From contig KL647303.1 of NCBI GenBank assembly GCA_000727475.1, forward strand, positions 2,403,366 to 2,467,365: a stretch of 64,000 nt of DNA. Direction: 5' to 3'. This document shows, in pieces, positions 51,501 through 63,637 of this stretch; the first letter of the stretch is position 1; each line of letters starts with the position of its first letter. This DNA is from Sarcocystis neurona (taxonomy: Eukaryota; Apicomplexa; Conoidasida; Eucoccidiorida; Sarcocystidae). The translations under genes and the position numbers were made by a program. Under the pieces are notes generated by a model, which did not search any database, was not told where the DNA came from, and saw nothing but the letters and a program-made list of their open reading frames with translations.

Positions 51501-53882
51501 TCGGCGCACGCCTTCCGTATGCGCACAACGAATACACCTGACTTCCTCCCTTCGGCTCCTGATGATGCTGCTGCTCAATGCTAAACACGCTCACGTGGCT
51601 GCTCCCGCCGCCGCCGCTCCTGTTGTTGTGATTCAGGCTGTTGCTGACTGCTACTCCTGCTGCTGTCGCTCGTTCATTCTGCTTCCTGCTCCGTGTCCTG
51701 CTCGAGGCAGACACTCTACTCGTGCGGCTCTGTCGTTCCACAGCACACTTACGTGTCTACAGATGCTGCAGCGGCAGTTGCCTCTTCACCGGTTGCTGTT
51801 CCGTAGATCCCCTACACTGCTGCTGCTTCGTTGGCCGTGGCTGCTGCAGACTCGCTGTGCGGTGGCTGCCTTTGCTCCTCCAGACGTTGCTCAAGATCTC
51901 TGCTAGTGAAGCTACATCCGGTCTTCATTCGTGTCTGCTTTATATACGCCTTACCACAGGCTGCTCGAGCACCTTGATAACTGACTCGAGCATAGTCGCA
52001 GCGAGGAAAATCGAAAGCACCGAAGAGTAGATGATGAAGAGCATGAAGAACTTGTGATTCCTCCACCCCACGCAGTTGGCAATCCAGGGGCAATGGTGGT
52101 CCATCTTCAAAACGCAGGCACGACACACCCTGCAGTGGTGAGTGCGGTCTGGTTTGTAGTGCTGGCACCATTTGCACTCGCGTCGCTCTCCCGTCCGCTT
52201 CACTTCCTACGTATGCCCACACTTCGCAGAGCAAAGACACTTCTGTGGCGTTGCTCACCAAATAGGGATAAAATCATACACCGACGGACACTTCTAACAT
52301 GCGCCGTCATACGTGCATGCGTACATAAAAGAGAACACGCACTCATATATATATATATATGTAGAGAGAGACAGACAGATACATATTTATATAAACATAC
52401 ACATACGTTTATCAACAGAAAGATTGTAAACTCAAATCTACACATACCCAGAGAAGACCTGCACACATGTCCGGCCCCAGACAGTCGGCACGTTTCTACC
52501 GTAAGTACGAGTATCTGTGTGTGTACGTGTACGTCTCTCTCTCTCTATATATATATGTATATATATATATAGAGAGAGAGAGAGAGCGGTATGAGCGCAC
52601 GTGTTCCCGTGCCGTAAACAGCAGTGTGATTCTACAAGTTCTGCTCACAGACAGACATGTGTACACGCATTGAGAGCGGTGTATACCGACAGCGACTGCG
52701 CGGGGAGCACTTCGTGCAGACACGGTGTACAAACTCGCATAGCTGGAACTAATCACGAGAGATTAAAACACCACCAGGGACGCGCACAGCTACGCATATA
52801 ACGGCGGTGTTATATGCTTTGCTTCAGCAGAGCTCCATAGAGACAGCGTGCGAGTTCTTCCTGAGTAAGAATGTACTGAAATAAAGGCTAACATGTCACT
52901 ATAGCAGCGCGACCAGCCCACACGTCGAGACACTACACACGTATCGACGTGCGTTTATACGTGTGCGAATTCACGTCGACACTTAGCTGGTGTCTCAGCA
53001 GAGTCTGCTCAACAAACAGGCGTCTACCAACATGTATTTCTTGTCCTCTTGATATGTACGCAGAAAGATACAAATATACGTAGTGCGCGGCATCCATGAC
53101 CGTAGACATTTCTGCGCGTACACGCACACGCGTGTGCAGCCAGTCCCGCGCCGATGCAGACAGTCACAACTACAATCATCCCCACGTGCAGCCCTTCATC
53201 AGGTGTGTGCCGACGTTTGCCCGTATACCGCATCTGAAAGATACACGCCTACGTTGAGCTGCGTAGTCAACTTCTACGCAGTACATACATACGTATAGCT
53301 ACAGTTGAGCTGTGAAGCTGTGTCGCTGTATCTTACTCTGGTTTGCTGCATCAGTAGTGCCTCTTCTTCTTCCGGCGTGAATGAATCGACGCCTCCCGGA
53401 GGGGTGTATACAGAACGGAAGAAGCAAATGAGCTGCAGGAGCAGGACGGCGAAAAAGACAGTGGCTTCCGCTACACCTCTTGCGAAAGTTGTGGGGTCAG
53501 CGGGGTCCTGTACTTTCTCCATAAGGGGAAGCAAATGCAAGGACAAATAGATGCAGAAAAGACACGTCATCAGCAGCAGCACAGAGAAGACAGGCAGCGA
53601 GCGCAAGACCTTGCCCTTGAAAGAGGAGCTCGGTGCTGCATACCGCACTGCAGTAGGCTGGTAGGCAGCACCGATGTCTTCTTCGTCTTCATCTTCTGCT
53701 TCTGTCTCTGCTGCCTCGTCCCCAGCAGGTCGGCCCCTTCTTCCAACCACTTCATCGTAGTTTTGCCCCGCCTCTGTCTCTGTCTGCGGCGTGCCTGGTG
53801 GAGTTGCCCGATACGCTTGTGTACCGGAGGCAGCAGCGTCTTCCTGCCGCTGACCCTCCGGCGGAGGCATGTAACTCTGCAT
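48582..53882 (-). CDS. DHHC-type palmitoyltransferase (six exons)
   Basis: A membrane S-acyltransferase that attaches palmitate to protein cysteines. Exons: 53882-53337, 53233-53186, 52206-51955, 50857-50681, 49666-49588 and 48706-48582, giving 408 codons with matching phases. Residues 1-90 are an acidic, Glu/Asp-rich cytosolic region. Membrane segments are at about 95-119, 138-158, 251-270 and 298-317. The cysteine-rich domain has CKWC, a THHCRVC block and DHHC with catalytic Cys237. TTIE (321-324) follows the fourth segment, and a C-terminal block ends at WLLPI (367). The short exon 2 and the donor of exon 4 (ACG|GTGCGC) are the least certain choices, though both keep phase. The total length and four-helix layout are usual for the family. 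Substrate and compartment cannot be read from the sequence. Confidence 0.88.
52533..52586. repeat. CT-TA-AG compound palindromic microsatellite
   Basis: CT repeats run into TA repeats and then AG repeats, so the whole tract is nearly self-complementary. It lies in the intron between DHHC exons 2 and 3. Confidence 0.85.
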
Positions 53883-56800
53883 CGTTATGAGAGGTTGCGA
53901 AAGTTGCTGGTTTGATGTCGCGAAATGTAATCACTTGCTTGGCAAACGCCTCGATAACCTCGCCGCTGTGCTGTGCGTACACCGCACTGCGTCGGCGTCG
54001 GCGGAGAGCTACATGTGGAAGCCAGGCAGCAGACAAGAGGGAGTACATCGCATGCACACGCAGGTGCGAAGCTGAACCCACATAGCACTGTTTGTGTAAT
54101 ACCAGGAAGAGAGAAAGTGACAGAATGCCGAAACAGGATGACACTGCAGAAGGTAACAACTGCTGACCACTCTGAACTGCGTGAACAAGTGAGAACGAAC
54201 ACCTTGGTTTACCAGTCTTCGTAAAGTGAACAGGACGAACGAAAAGCGGAACGGTGCGTGTCCAAGTGCTTGTGCTGAAGAAAGCACAGGGCCCGTGCTT
54301 TGCACTCCTCTGTACACAACGGCAGAAAGGAAGCGATGTACGAAGGATGAAAGGAAGGCTTCTTTTGCACACGTGAAATCTTTATGTGTACACAAGAGAA
54401 CATATATATATATACACGCATATGTATATACAGACTTCGACGTGAGCACCACATCAAAGGCGGAAAACAAGAATCCACATGCAGTGGCGGTCACCAACAA
54501 ACTACAACAATATGGTACCACGTGAGTACTAGCTTCACACATGAGCATAATTTCCGGAACAGAGCCACGGACTGAAGAACCGAGTGGATCTGATACGAAA
54601 CGTCGGGCATGTACGAGGAGTACGGGGACCGTGCACCGTGCAGTACCGAGCTTAACACAGACATGTAGGACCCACGGGCTACTTCACACACGCGTCCACA
54701 TGCGTTTACCGCAGAGAGTCTTACGCATGACCTCTGCATCATAAGCTCTGCTGGGAATGTTGATTAAAGACCAATACAATGACTGCGAAGCAAGGAAATC
54801 ACGCGAAGAGGTAGCTTCCAGCGAATCGGGGTTTACTGTCATCAGTGAGGAAACGAGGCTCCCTCCTCTCCATGCTAACGGGGGATGACTACCGCACCGC
54901 ACCATGGAGGCAAAAAATGGTACGGACTGTAATTACGTATACGTATCCATATGTACGTACACATACATACACTCACTGAGCTGCACACATATGCACACAC
55001 TGCTCATACTTCGATACGCTCACGCACTCACGCATCCACGAGTAAATACCTGAACATATATCTTGATTCACACGTGTGAAGTGCTGCCTTCATCCGGGAA
55101 TGCATCTCCGGAAAAAACACGTACTGTTTGACACTAACATAACACTGCAAATTCATGCATAAAATTCTCTCTCAGAATGTATGAGCGTCCTTACAGAACA
55201 CCTAAATAAAAAGGGACCGCAGCGTCTCTCCAGAGTACCTTCGACCGAGGACGCATGTCCAATGGGACGTGACTACAACGTGTCGAACAGATCTGTGTTC
55301 CTACGACCCATCGGTAGCACGCAGAGGCATCTCAAACCCCGAGAAGTAGTGAATGGAAATACGGGCACCCTAGACGCGGCTCAACTAATAATAGATCACT
55401 ACATGTACTACACTGGTAAGTCATTGAGACGACGCATGACAGACCTTCAGCACGGCGATGATGCAGGGAATGGGTGTTCCAGCTGCACTCGACGGCTACC
55501 CACTGAGCACGAAAGCATAGTGAATGGTCCCAGAAACTGAAGAAAATTACTGGAGGCTTTGGTGTTTCTAAGGGAAGAAGAAGGGAAAAAGTTCCACGTT
55601 CATCTCATGGGAGAAGACGTCGATGGATCAAGTGCAGCGCTTCGCTGGCAGGCACTCCTGCGTCGCATGAGTGGCATTCGCAAATACGCAGAGATAAATG
55701 ATAGACTTCGCAGACAGCTGAAGTTTCTCTCAGTGGTCGTCCCATACAGCATTACAACTGCGTCCAGCTGGCGACCATGAAAATAAAGCATCTTAGTTGT
55801 ATCCCTGCTTATCCGACCTTATCCCCCGTCACCCCTCCGCAGTCGGGGACACGGTTCCGACGCACCCTGCCCCCTCAGACTGACTGCGGTTACGCTTCCT
55901 GACTATTTTTGTCGTCCTTTTCATGTGCAGCTGCCAACCCTGCAGCACCGTCAGGAGCAACATTGCCACAAGCTGAACCGTTTCTGTTGGCACTTCCGGA
56001 GGAGCCCGAAGCGCACCGCGCTGGGTGACTAAATGAGTCACGGGAAGATCTAAGAAAGCAGCACAGCGCACAAGATCTGCAGAAATCTAGTACAACCTTC
56101 CTCCTTTAAGTCATGATTAGCGCGTTTAACAGTACGATGCACTGGACGGACTGTCGGAACTCCACCATCGGGTGCGAGTGCAACACGTGGCGGCGCGCGA
56201 GGAAGTGTAAAGGAAATGACGCATAGAAGGCGGTTTCTTGCGCATAACCAGAAACCTACACTATATGAGGGAGGGAAAGAGAGAATCTGTCACAATTTGT
56301 ACGCTGTACTGATATCGTGGCGCCTCAACGTATACTCAGCCTTGTCGAGTGCACATCCCGTGCTTCAATCAGCCCGCCCGACGCCTGGCTAGCAGCTAGT
56401 CGAGTCGTTCTCAGAATGTCAACGGGACAGGGAAGCGACAGCGGCGTACACGTGACTGACTGTATGGGACGTAGATCCATGTGGTGTAGAAGGAAGTTAA
56501 TCGTCTCTTTTGTGTATGCTGAGTTCTGGAATTGAACAGCTCTCCACGCTGCGCGAGATCAGCATTTTTGAAGTATCGGAGAGAGGTTGTCAACGCTTTC
56601 ATGTTTCAGGAGTGTAATTAATTCGCGGACTGTATGTCGGTGGCAACACGGAAGGAGTTTGTAGGCGCCTGACGAGTTGGCGCGTGTGTCGCCCCCAGAA
56701 ACTAAACACCTACGAGCTCCTGAATGTTATGCACGGTAATATACAAACCTCTGCTTCGCTCCGTCTGCGTTTTCATTCAGCCAACATTGACTGTCTGTGA

Positions 56801-59537
56801 CGTATAGCCGATCGTCTTCCTCCCTGCAGCACGAAGTAGTCATTACTGCTTCTTTTTTGTGGGGATGGGTGGGTTGCTTTAACACTTTTTTCCGAGACTA
56901 AAGTAAAACGTCCCGTACTGGTGACTCTCCAGACGTACTAAAAAACGAGGTAGAGGTTCGCAGCACGATACTGTGCATAGGGATTATGGCAGAGAAGTTG
57001 CAGGTGTATTTCTGTTTGAACCAGAGGAGCGCAGACAGATGCTCCATGGTCGCTTGATTCGTACTGATACGAATAGGACACGTCGCCAACAGAACCGCAG
57101 AGGGCTAGCTGCAGCAGTAGTTGCTGGTGTGATAGTTTAGTAGTAGTTGTTGTAGCAGACATACCTGTGCTACCATAAGAAATAGTAACGGGGACAGTAG
57201 TGGTCAAAGTCGTACGAATGGTGGCAGTAGGAGTGGTAGTAGTAATAGTCCTATAGGACGAGGAGCAACAGGGTTTCTGTAGATCACTATCTGCGAAGAA
57301 CGCTTCGGCGAAGATGGGTCTCCAAAGTGAAATTTTAGAGAGTACAGAGACAAAAGACGGAAATCTACACTAATCTCTCGAAAAGTGCGACTACTACATA
57401 CGCAGATCGGATCTACGGCACCATAGGAGACTGTTCACGAAAGAACGAGTTAAGGTGTGAGCTCTCTTCAGTGTGGCTCCACCCATGGCATGAGATGCTG
57501 CACTGCTAACCATGGTCAGAATCTTAAGAGTTTGCCCAAGTGTGGGGCACACTAGCAGGGTACACTGAACTTGAAACCGTGTAAACAATTATCACGCTGC
57601 GCATTGTACGTCAGCGCAGAGTACAATTGCCGTATTCTGATCTGAGTAGACTCTGACGTACGTTACACAGGGAAGGTGTAAGTCACAGTCCCCACGCATA
57701 CAGCTGGATACTTGTGGGTCGGCCCTTCGAGCTGGAGGGACAGGGACAAGTGCGGATTACAACACCGAAGACTCAAAGAGTTTCTGACTCGTAGGCAGAC
57801 TAGAACGGTTTCTCTGAATCCAGAAGGAGAGTGGAATCTCTAAAGTTCGAGTTGTCTAGACCATCAAGCACTCGGTGACTAAGTTGTAGTCGTTGTGGCC
57901 CCGACAGGACACAGCGGACAACGACGCGGGAGTGATATTCCTAGGAACGTCGGTCGGGGGTTTACACTCTGCACTCCGTATGCACCTAGCGTAAACGTAG
58001 GGCCTCGGAACCGGAACACACTTACACCACACAGAAGGGTTCCTGCGACCGGGACCGTCTGCCAGCGAGATCAACCCGTTGTCACCACTTTCGCAGCAGG
58101 GATTTGCTGGCGCATAAAATCAACACAACAGACTATTCGGATGGAGGGGATACACTTGTACGTACTTGCAGTGTCACTTGTGATAGGCAGCTACAGCAAA
58201 CGGCACAGGAGGAGTGGGTGCTTGTTGGTTTTGTGTTGTGGCTTGGGGAAACGGGTCACCACGCGTGAAGAGCTGTGAGACCCGTAAAGTGGCCCTTATA
58301 CTACGTAAAGGCTGTAACCTCGGCGACGGTTGAAGTCGTGTTCATTGCAGTAGTAGTGCGTTAGTAAACTGCTGCGTGCTGCTCAACACACTTTGGATCG
58401 GTGATTTTGTAGAGCCGAAGCAAGGTGGGACTGCGATTTGTGAAACACTTGTCTGTTTGGCTAGTCACGCCTCCATTTTGGGCACGGACAGTCAGCAACC
58501 GCTACGTACCACAAAAACTGTGTGGAGTTCCTAAAAATTACTCAGTAGCACAGTGAGTGTCCGTGAGCTCGCGTCACAGGATAGCTTTATGCCGTGGGAA
58601 GCAAACACAGCTGCAAGCATATCCAGGTGTATTTTATAAGAGTATCTGTACATAGCATAGGCGGGTACACCGAACGGGTTTATCTATACATACAGTGCGT
58701 ACATCTGTTCTCGTACTTGCCATGTATGCGGTGTCCGCGGAATCCTACAGTGCGTGCAATTCGAAAGCATGGCAAATGACACCGCCGTCGGGGATTGAAC
58801 CGGTTGTCTCACTGGTGTATCGAGACGGAATGACACATCGCTTCACGTGGAAACATTATCCTGTATTGCTGACAGCGTGACGAGGTGCCCCGTGTGTAGA
58901 TGTGCTTGACGTCAAGGTATTACCCTCTGAGACGGAGGTAATACATGCGTCTCGTGTCGGTGCAAACAGCCCGCCTCCACGAGGCGGCAGATTAACAGAA
59001 GAATTGTTTGCGAGTATATCATTTCCTAGAACTAATGCCACACACGCACAGGATTTGAGAAAGACGGACGGCGCTCGCACCCCGTGGTATTTCTTGACAC
59101 GTCGCACACCCTTACCCGAGTTCACCTACCGCGCCCTTATGCATGCATGTGACACATCACCAGACGAAGACGAAATGCTACACAGGTTTCTGCGTGGGGT
59201 CTTCTACAATATTTGTTCTTTATTCCGATCTAGCACTGTTCCCCTGTTAAGACAGCGTCATCCCTCGCCTTCCCTGAAGAGCACGTCACGGTCAACATTC
59301 GCATAAACAAATGATACGGCAACTGAGTTCGTCACGTTCATAAATGCGCAAATACGTACACATTAGTGCGGCAATTTTTTTGGTTAGGTTTTCTCCTATA
59401 GAAAGCCCTGAAACGATATCGGCCTTTCAGCAGTGACTGTAGCCATACAAGGGCAACGAATTTTGCTACCGTATCAGATTTTGAACGCCACCCGCAGTGC
59501 TCGCATCCCTGCTCTCCATGGAAGCAAAACATATCGA
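53883..59537. other. Stretch without supported gene
   Basis: Holds the presumed promoter of the DHHC gene (just above 53882) and the 3' end of the adenosine kinase gene (below 59538). Several open frames were examined. 54684-54905 (-) starts at ATG and reads coherently through a Trp/Pro-containing segment. 55181-55540 and 55559-55780 (+) and 58902-59306 (+, 134 codons) are also open. None matches a family I know and none has a convincing partner exon. A GTA/GTG trinucleotide-rich patch lies at about 57110-57255. Confidence 0.4.
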
Positions 59538-62500
59538 TCAAGCTCGACACTGTTCCTGACAAAATCGTTCGTCACTCATTAGACCACGGAGTTTATTCAA
59601 GTCGACGCAGAATCCTTCACATCGAATGATTTGACCCGCAGCAAGAGACCCGAGAAGTGCTGCTTTACTTAAGCTGTGGCCCTTCGTGAAAGCAGCGAAG
59701 AAACCGCCGACGAAAGCGTCTCCCGCTCCGTTTACGTCAACAATTTCATGCTCAGGAACTGGCGGAACAGGGACCATCTGGAACGACACTTCTCCCCCGG
59801 TGCTGCACAACAGCACCACGCACAAGGACGGCCTTACAAAGTAGTCACACGTCAGGGGAACGCACTGGAGCATTCCTAGCAACAGCCTCCCAGCACATTG
59901 GATAGCAGCGATACGTCATAAACGCGTAACGCGTATTTTCGATTAACACTAGGTCAACGTACTCTGTAGTGGGCAACAGATGTAAAACAGAATCGGATGC
60001 GTATACGGACTTCTCCGGACAAGTGAAATTCTGCGTTCCCCGCAGAAAAAGGGTTGCCTCGCTACGTACACTTTATACAGCCTGTTGCGAATGTGTGCGA
60101 GTGCATTTTTGGAGCCGTGAAGTGCAATCTGAATAAACACGCGTAAGAACGTCGTAAGTGCCTGCACCGCGCCAAAGTCGCACAGTGTAGCTTTCTAACA
60201 GAAGTGGTTACTGTTTAAGGGACGCGTGCAAAATCTATTATTATCCTTTATATATGGACTTTTCCGCGCAGCCACTATCCTTGAGAACCGAATGTCCAAT
60301 ATCCACGATTTCCAACACAAACGTCGGGTTCACTTGTATCAGTGGCTTATCTCTTGTGTCCACCGAGCTGATTACTTTGCTTCTTCAGCAGACGCAGCTC
60401 TTCTTCCTGCATTTATTGGCGGTGCGCTGCACACTACAATGCGTCTATTAACGTGGTATCTAACGAACGTATGAACGCGTCTGTCACCCTTGAATACGAT
60501 GTTTCACGTAGTCCCTGAATATCTCCGTGCTTCACTTGATTCTATCTTACGGAATTCAGTCACTCCAGTTCACGCTCGCAAGCCTTCCAATGGCCTAATT
60601 CTACAACTCTCACGCACGCTGTTTCAGGCACCCACCTGGCTTCCGCGATATAGACGGGATTCTTCTGTCTTGTCATCACCGCTGCCTTGAGTACTTTCTG
60701 GGAAGTTGCCGGCGTGCCTGCTGTTGTTCCTGCAGTGTCGACCACTGGTGCCATCATGAGACCGAGGACCATCTTGCACACGCGTTGCTCGTACTCATCC
60801 TTATCGGACAACGTACCATCGTACGGCCCGATGAGTCCCAGGCCTCTCACCAGCTCTGTGTATTCTTCATTGTTTCCAAACACGATGTTCACATTCGGCA
60901 GCAATTCTTTTAGCGTATCCTTGTGTGCCGCCACGCTAAAAGACGAGGACAAGTTCAACCCCACCACCTTCGACGCCTCCGTGCACCGCTTTGCGAACTG
61001 AAATACAACCTTGAATACAGGTCACATGGAGCCGGAGGACATCGGGCAACCAAAAAGGCTAGCTGAAAGAAGTACCACCTTGCCCACGACGAGAAAAATG
61101 ACAACGCAAAAAAGCTAATGCTGCTACAAAGCGAACACACGTATACGACTGTACGACACGTCAGCAAGAGAGAATGAAGAGGAAGGTGATACATGTTCAT
61201 AATCCACCAAAAAATCAAATGCCGCATACCAGCCCCCTGCTGTCTTGTCGCCGAGCAGATGAGTGCTACAAGTAAATGAGGCTGGAGACTGCCGGGCATC
61301 TGCGTTACCTGGTACGAGACCACCTTCCGTACACCGGCTATGCCGAATGTGCAAGCGTCATACAGCTCTACATTCGCTACAGAGTGCAGAAAATCCGCAG
61401 CGTCCTTCACGGAGCACACAACTCGAAACATAAACAAAAAAGTTTTCTCCTTTACAGTTGGACAACGGATGCGCTCCTACAGCACAAGAACAATTACACA
61501 AGCGTCTGAGGTAATAATCTCGACATACAGGGTCCCGTTTTGAGGAAGATCTGTTTCAAAGAAACGACTGCCCTTCACCACGAAATTCACAGGCATCCCT
61601 GATGATCCGCTGGCCGCCGCACCCCCGGCACGCTTACCCCGAGACATGGAGGAGATGGATACAGATCTTTACTCGCAGAACTCTTTATACTCACGCGCAC
61701 AGGGATAAATCTACATATATGCCTCCACGTACACATTCGTGCGTCCACTCAAGCACGTGTGTATATGCGTAGACATGTGGCGTCTGTAGAGGTGCAAGGC
61801 GTTCAACACTATCTACGAGACGTAGCCGGGACATGCCACCACATGTTACATATCAGTGGTTGAACAGCAGTTTCGCATGACTACGGTAATGGCCCCCACC
61901 ATTTGCATCCTAGATGGGACACGGAACTTCAAAACAGAAACCAGGCACACATGCGCGCGTGTGCGTCTCGGACGGATCCTTCTACGCCCGTGCCTGCTTA
62001 CGCAGACCTGCGTATTTGGGGTGACGGTTCTGGCCAAATCTACCCAGGCAGATGCACCGCCCGATGTGGGTGAGTGCGTACGTGTGTCACACGTGATTGC
62101 TTTACGAACTTCAGACACTCAGTATCTTTCGTCTCGGTAATCGATAAATGCTGGGGCGATGCAACCTTCGTCGCTGCTCCAGTCGCTGCAAGTATCCTCG
62201 CAATGGTGGACCTCCCAATATGCGTTGGGCCTCCCCTGGACATCTTCACGACTGGCGGAGTTTAAGGAAGCAGAAAATGCAGCACTCATGAAAACGTACT
62301 TCTTTACTTGATTGCAGCACGTAGGTGGTCATGTAGCAAATGTCAGTGCCATCGGCCAGTCCCTCGATATCCTCGGTAAACGACAGTTTTGACGAAGCAC
62401 CAAGGTTGGTGCACAGCGTCCTCTCCTTGTTGTGGACCAGCACTGCACACTTTCCCGTCGGCGTGTCGGCTACCTTTTGCAGACGCATGTCCACGCCTGC

Positions 62501-63637
62501 ATGAAAACAACAATATGAGAACTGCACGTGGAACGGGACCACCTCGCGAAACAAGAAGTCACACAGCAGTGAAAACACGCCGCGATGCTGGATCCACAGA
62601 TAATACTAGAACGAGAGAGAAGGTGAGGATGAAAATACAGGCGAAAAACTGTGGGAAGCGACCGTCCACAAAGCAGAGTCCCTATGACACCTGGAAAACC
62701 TCCACGCACCCGACAAAAGGGGAAGACTATCGAACGGCAAATACATCTCATCCCGCGATCAAGTGCCAACTTGACCAAGACCCGCAGCGCAAAAACGATA
62801 AAGAAGTCCTCCTGGTAATACAGCAGAAGAGAACACAAGAAGAGATGCACAAATACAAAGAAGGAATCATGACAAAGAGAGAGAAGTACATGCCAAGAAA
62901 CGGCTGCGTCCATGCATAGACACCCTTGAAGATGTGCCGCTAGAATACTTGTATACACAGACGTGTACGTACAGATCCTCATCCGGTTGCAACTTACTAC
63001 AATGCACGGCTTCTTAGACTGTAGACAACATGCTTGTACATAGTCCTGGTAGTTCCGCCACAGGTCTGGCAGCATTGAATGTATAGTTATACATGCACAC
63101 GGACCTGCTTCTTTCTCCTTGTGGGAAACACAGCTTTAATACGGGTATTCTTCCAATCGGACGCTAACCTTCTTTCGCCGCTAGTTCCTCCAGAAGTTTC
63201 CCGGCATCGTCCTCGCCGACCGCGCCAAGGTATGTCGTGGATCTCGGCTGTTGGAACAGCACTCTAACAAGCAAATGTGACACGGTCGCTCAACAGGGCC
63301 ACAGAGAGCAACGAGTAGGGCAGTACATCAGCACGCGTATCATAAAATACGGGGCGCGGTTTCGCCTGCAGTTTTTCTTCGAGGCCTTCTGCTGGATCTG
63401 CTGTAATGGACTCGCTGAAGTAGCAACGTAAGAAACGTGAACCTTTTCTTGCACAGGCGAGTCAACGGGACGTGCGTGCAGATACACCAGAGCAATCCTC
63501 CTCTGTTTTCCCAGTTATATACGACGTACATTTACGGACGGAAATGTTTGTGACCACAGCGGCACGTTACAGGGCAGTACCTATACATGAGATACCACGT
63601 ACAGCGCCCAACTCCACAGATGCCGACAGCTACCCCC
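59538..63637 (-). CDS. Adenosine kinase, PfkB family (N-terminus not found)
   Basis: Phosphorylates adenosine to AMP; this is a main purine-salvage step in coccidia, which cannot make purines. Exons: 63637-63596 (tentative, the GGS block), 63247-63169 (LGAVGEDDAGK), 62496-62300 (GVDMRLQ, then TPTGKCAVLVHNKERTLCT), 60997-60636 (VVGLNLSSSF, NIVFGNNEE, VMTRQKNP) and 59802-59538 (VDVNGAGDAFVGG, the PfkB signature with the GAGD anion hole and catalytic Asp). Phases agree at every join, giving 314 codons against about 345-365 usual. The first 40 or so residues are missing, either beyond 63640 or past the window edge. The join between the third and fourth exons is about five residues short of relatives. 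So its donor may be misplaced (an alternative GTAAAG donor exists at 62302-62307), or a micro-exon is missing. Strand, order and motifs leave little doubt about the family. Confidence 0.85.
61309..61647 (-). other. Unidentified coding-like block in adenosine kinase intron
   Basis: On the kinase strand inside its 1.3-kb intron, an ATG at 61645-61647 opens a 56-codon frame (stop 61477-61479). It starts with MSRGKRAGG and continues through a segment containing VVKGSRFF and TLYVEIIT. The TAG of that stop also serves as a possible acceptor for a 168-base exon (61476-61309, 56 codons, phase 0) ending at CAG|GTAACG. That exon contains SVKDAADFLHSV and ends near VVSYQ. Both peptides look protein-like, with alternating hydrophobic strands and no low complexity. 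The donor joining them is unclear and I do not recognise the family. It could be a nested gene. Confidence 0.4.

Noticed and set aside
51940..52203. Stand-alone short DHHC protein starting at GTG
   Set aside because: The reading is an internal exon. A canonical acceptor precedes Glu-Val-Lys, and transmembrane, TTIE and C-terminal exons join it in phase.
58770..58830. tRNA-like B-box (GGTTCAATCC) on the minus strand
   Set aside because: The T-stem does not pair, and no A-box or acceptor stem is found at the right spacing.
60955..61437. 160-codon continuous frame on the minus strand
   Set aside because: Only its first part is coding-like. It runs through a CAG|GTAACG donor into intron sequence and overlaps a kinase exon in another frame.
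63000..63065. Apparent Gly-Gly-Thr-Thr-Arg exon for the adenosine kinase GG motif
   Set aside because: It lies downstream of the LGAVGEDD exon in transcription order, so it cannot supply a motif that must come before it.
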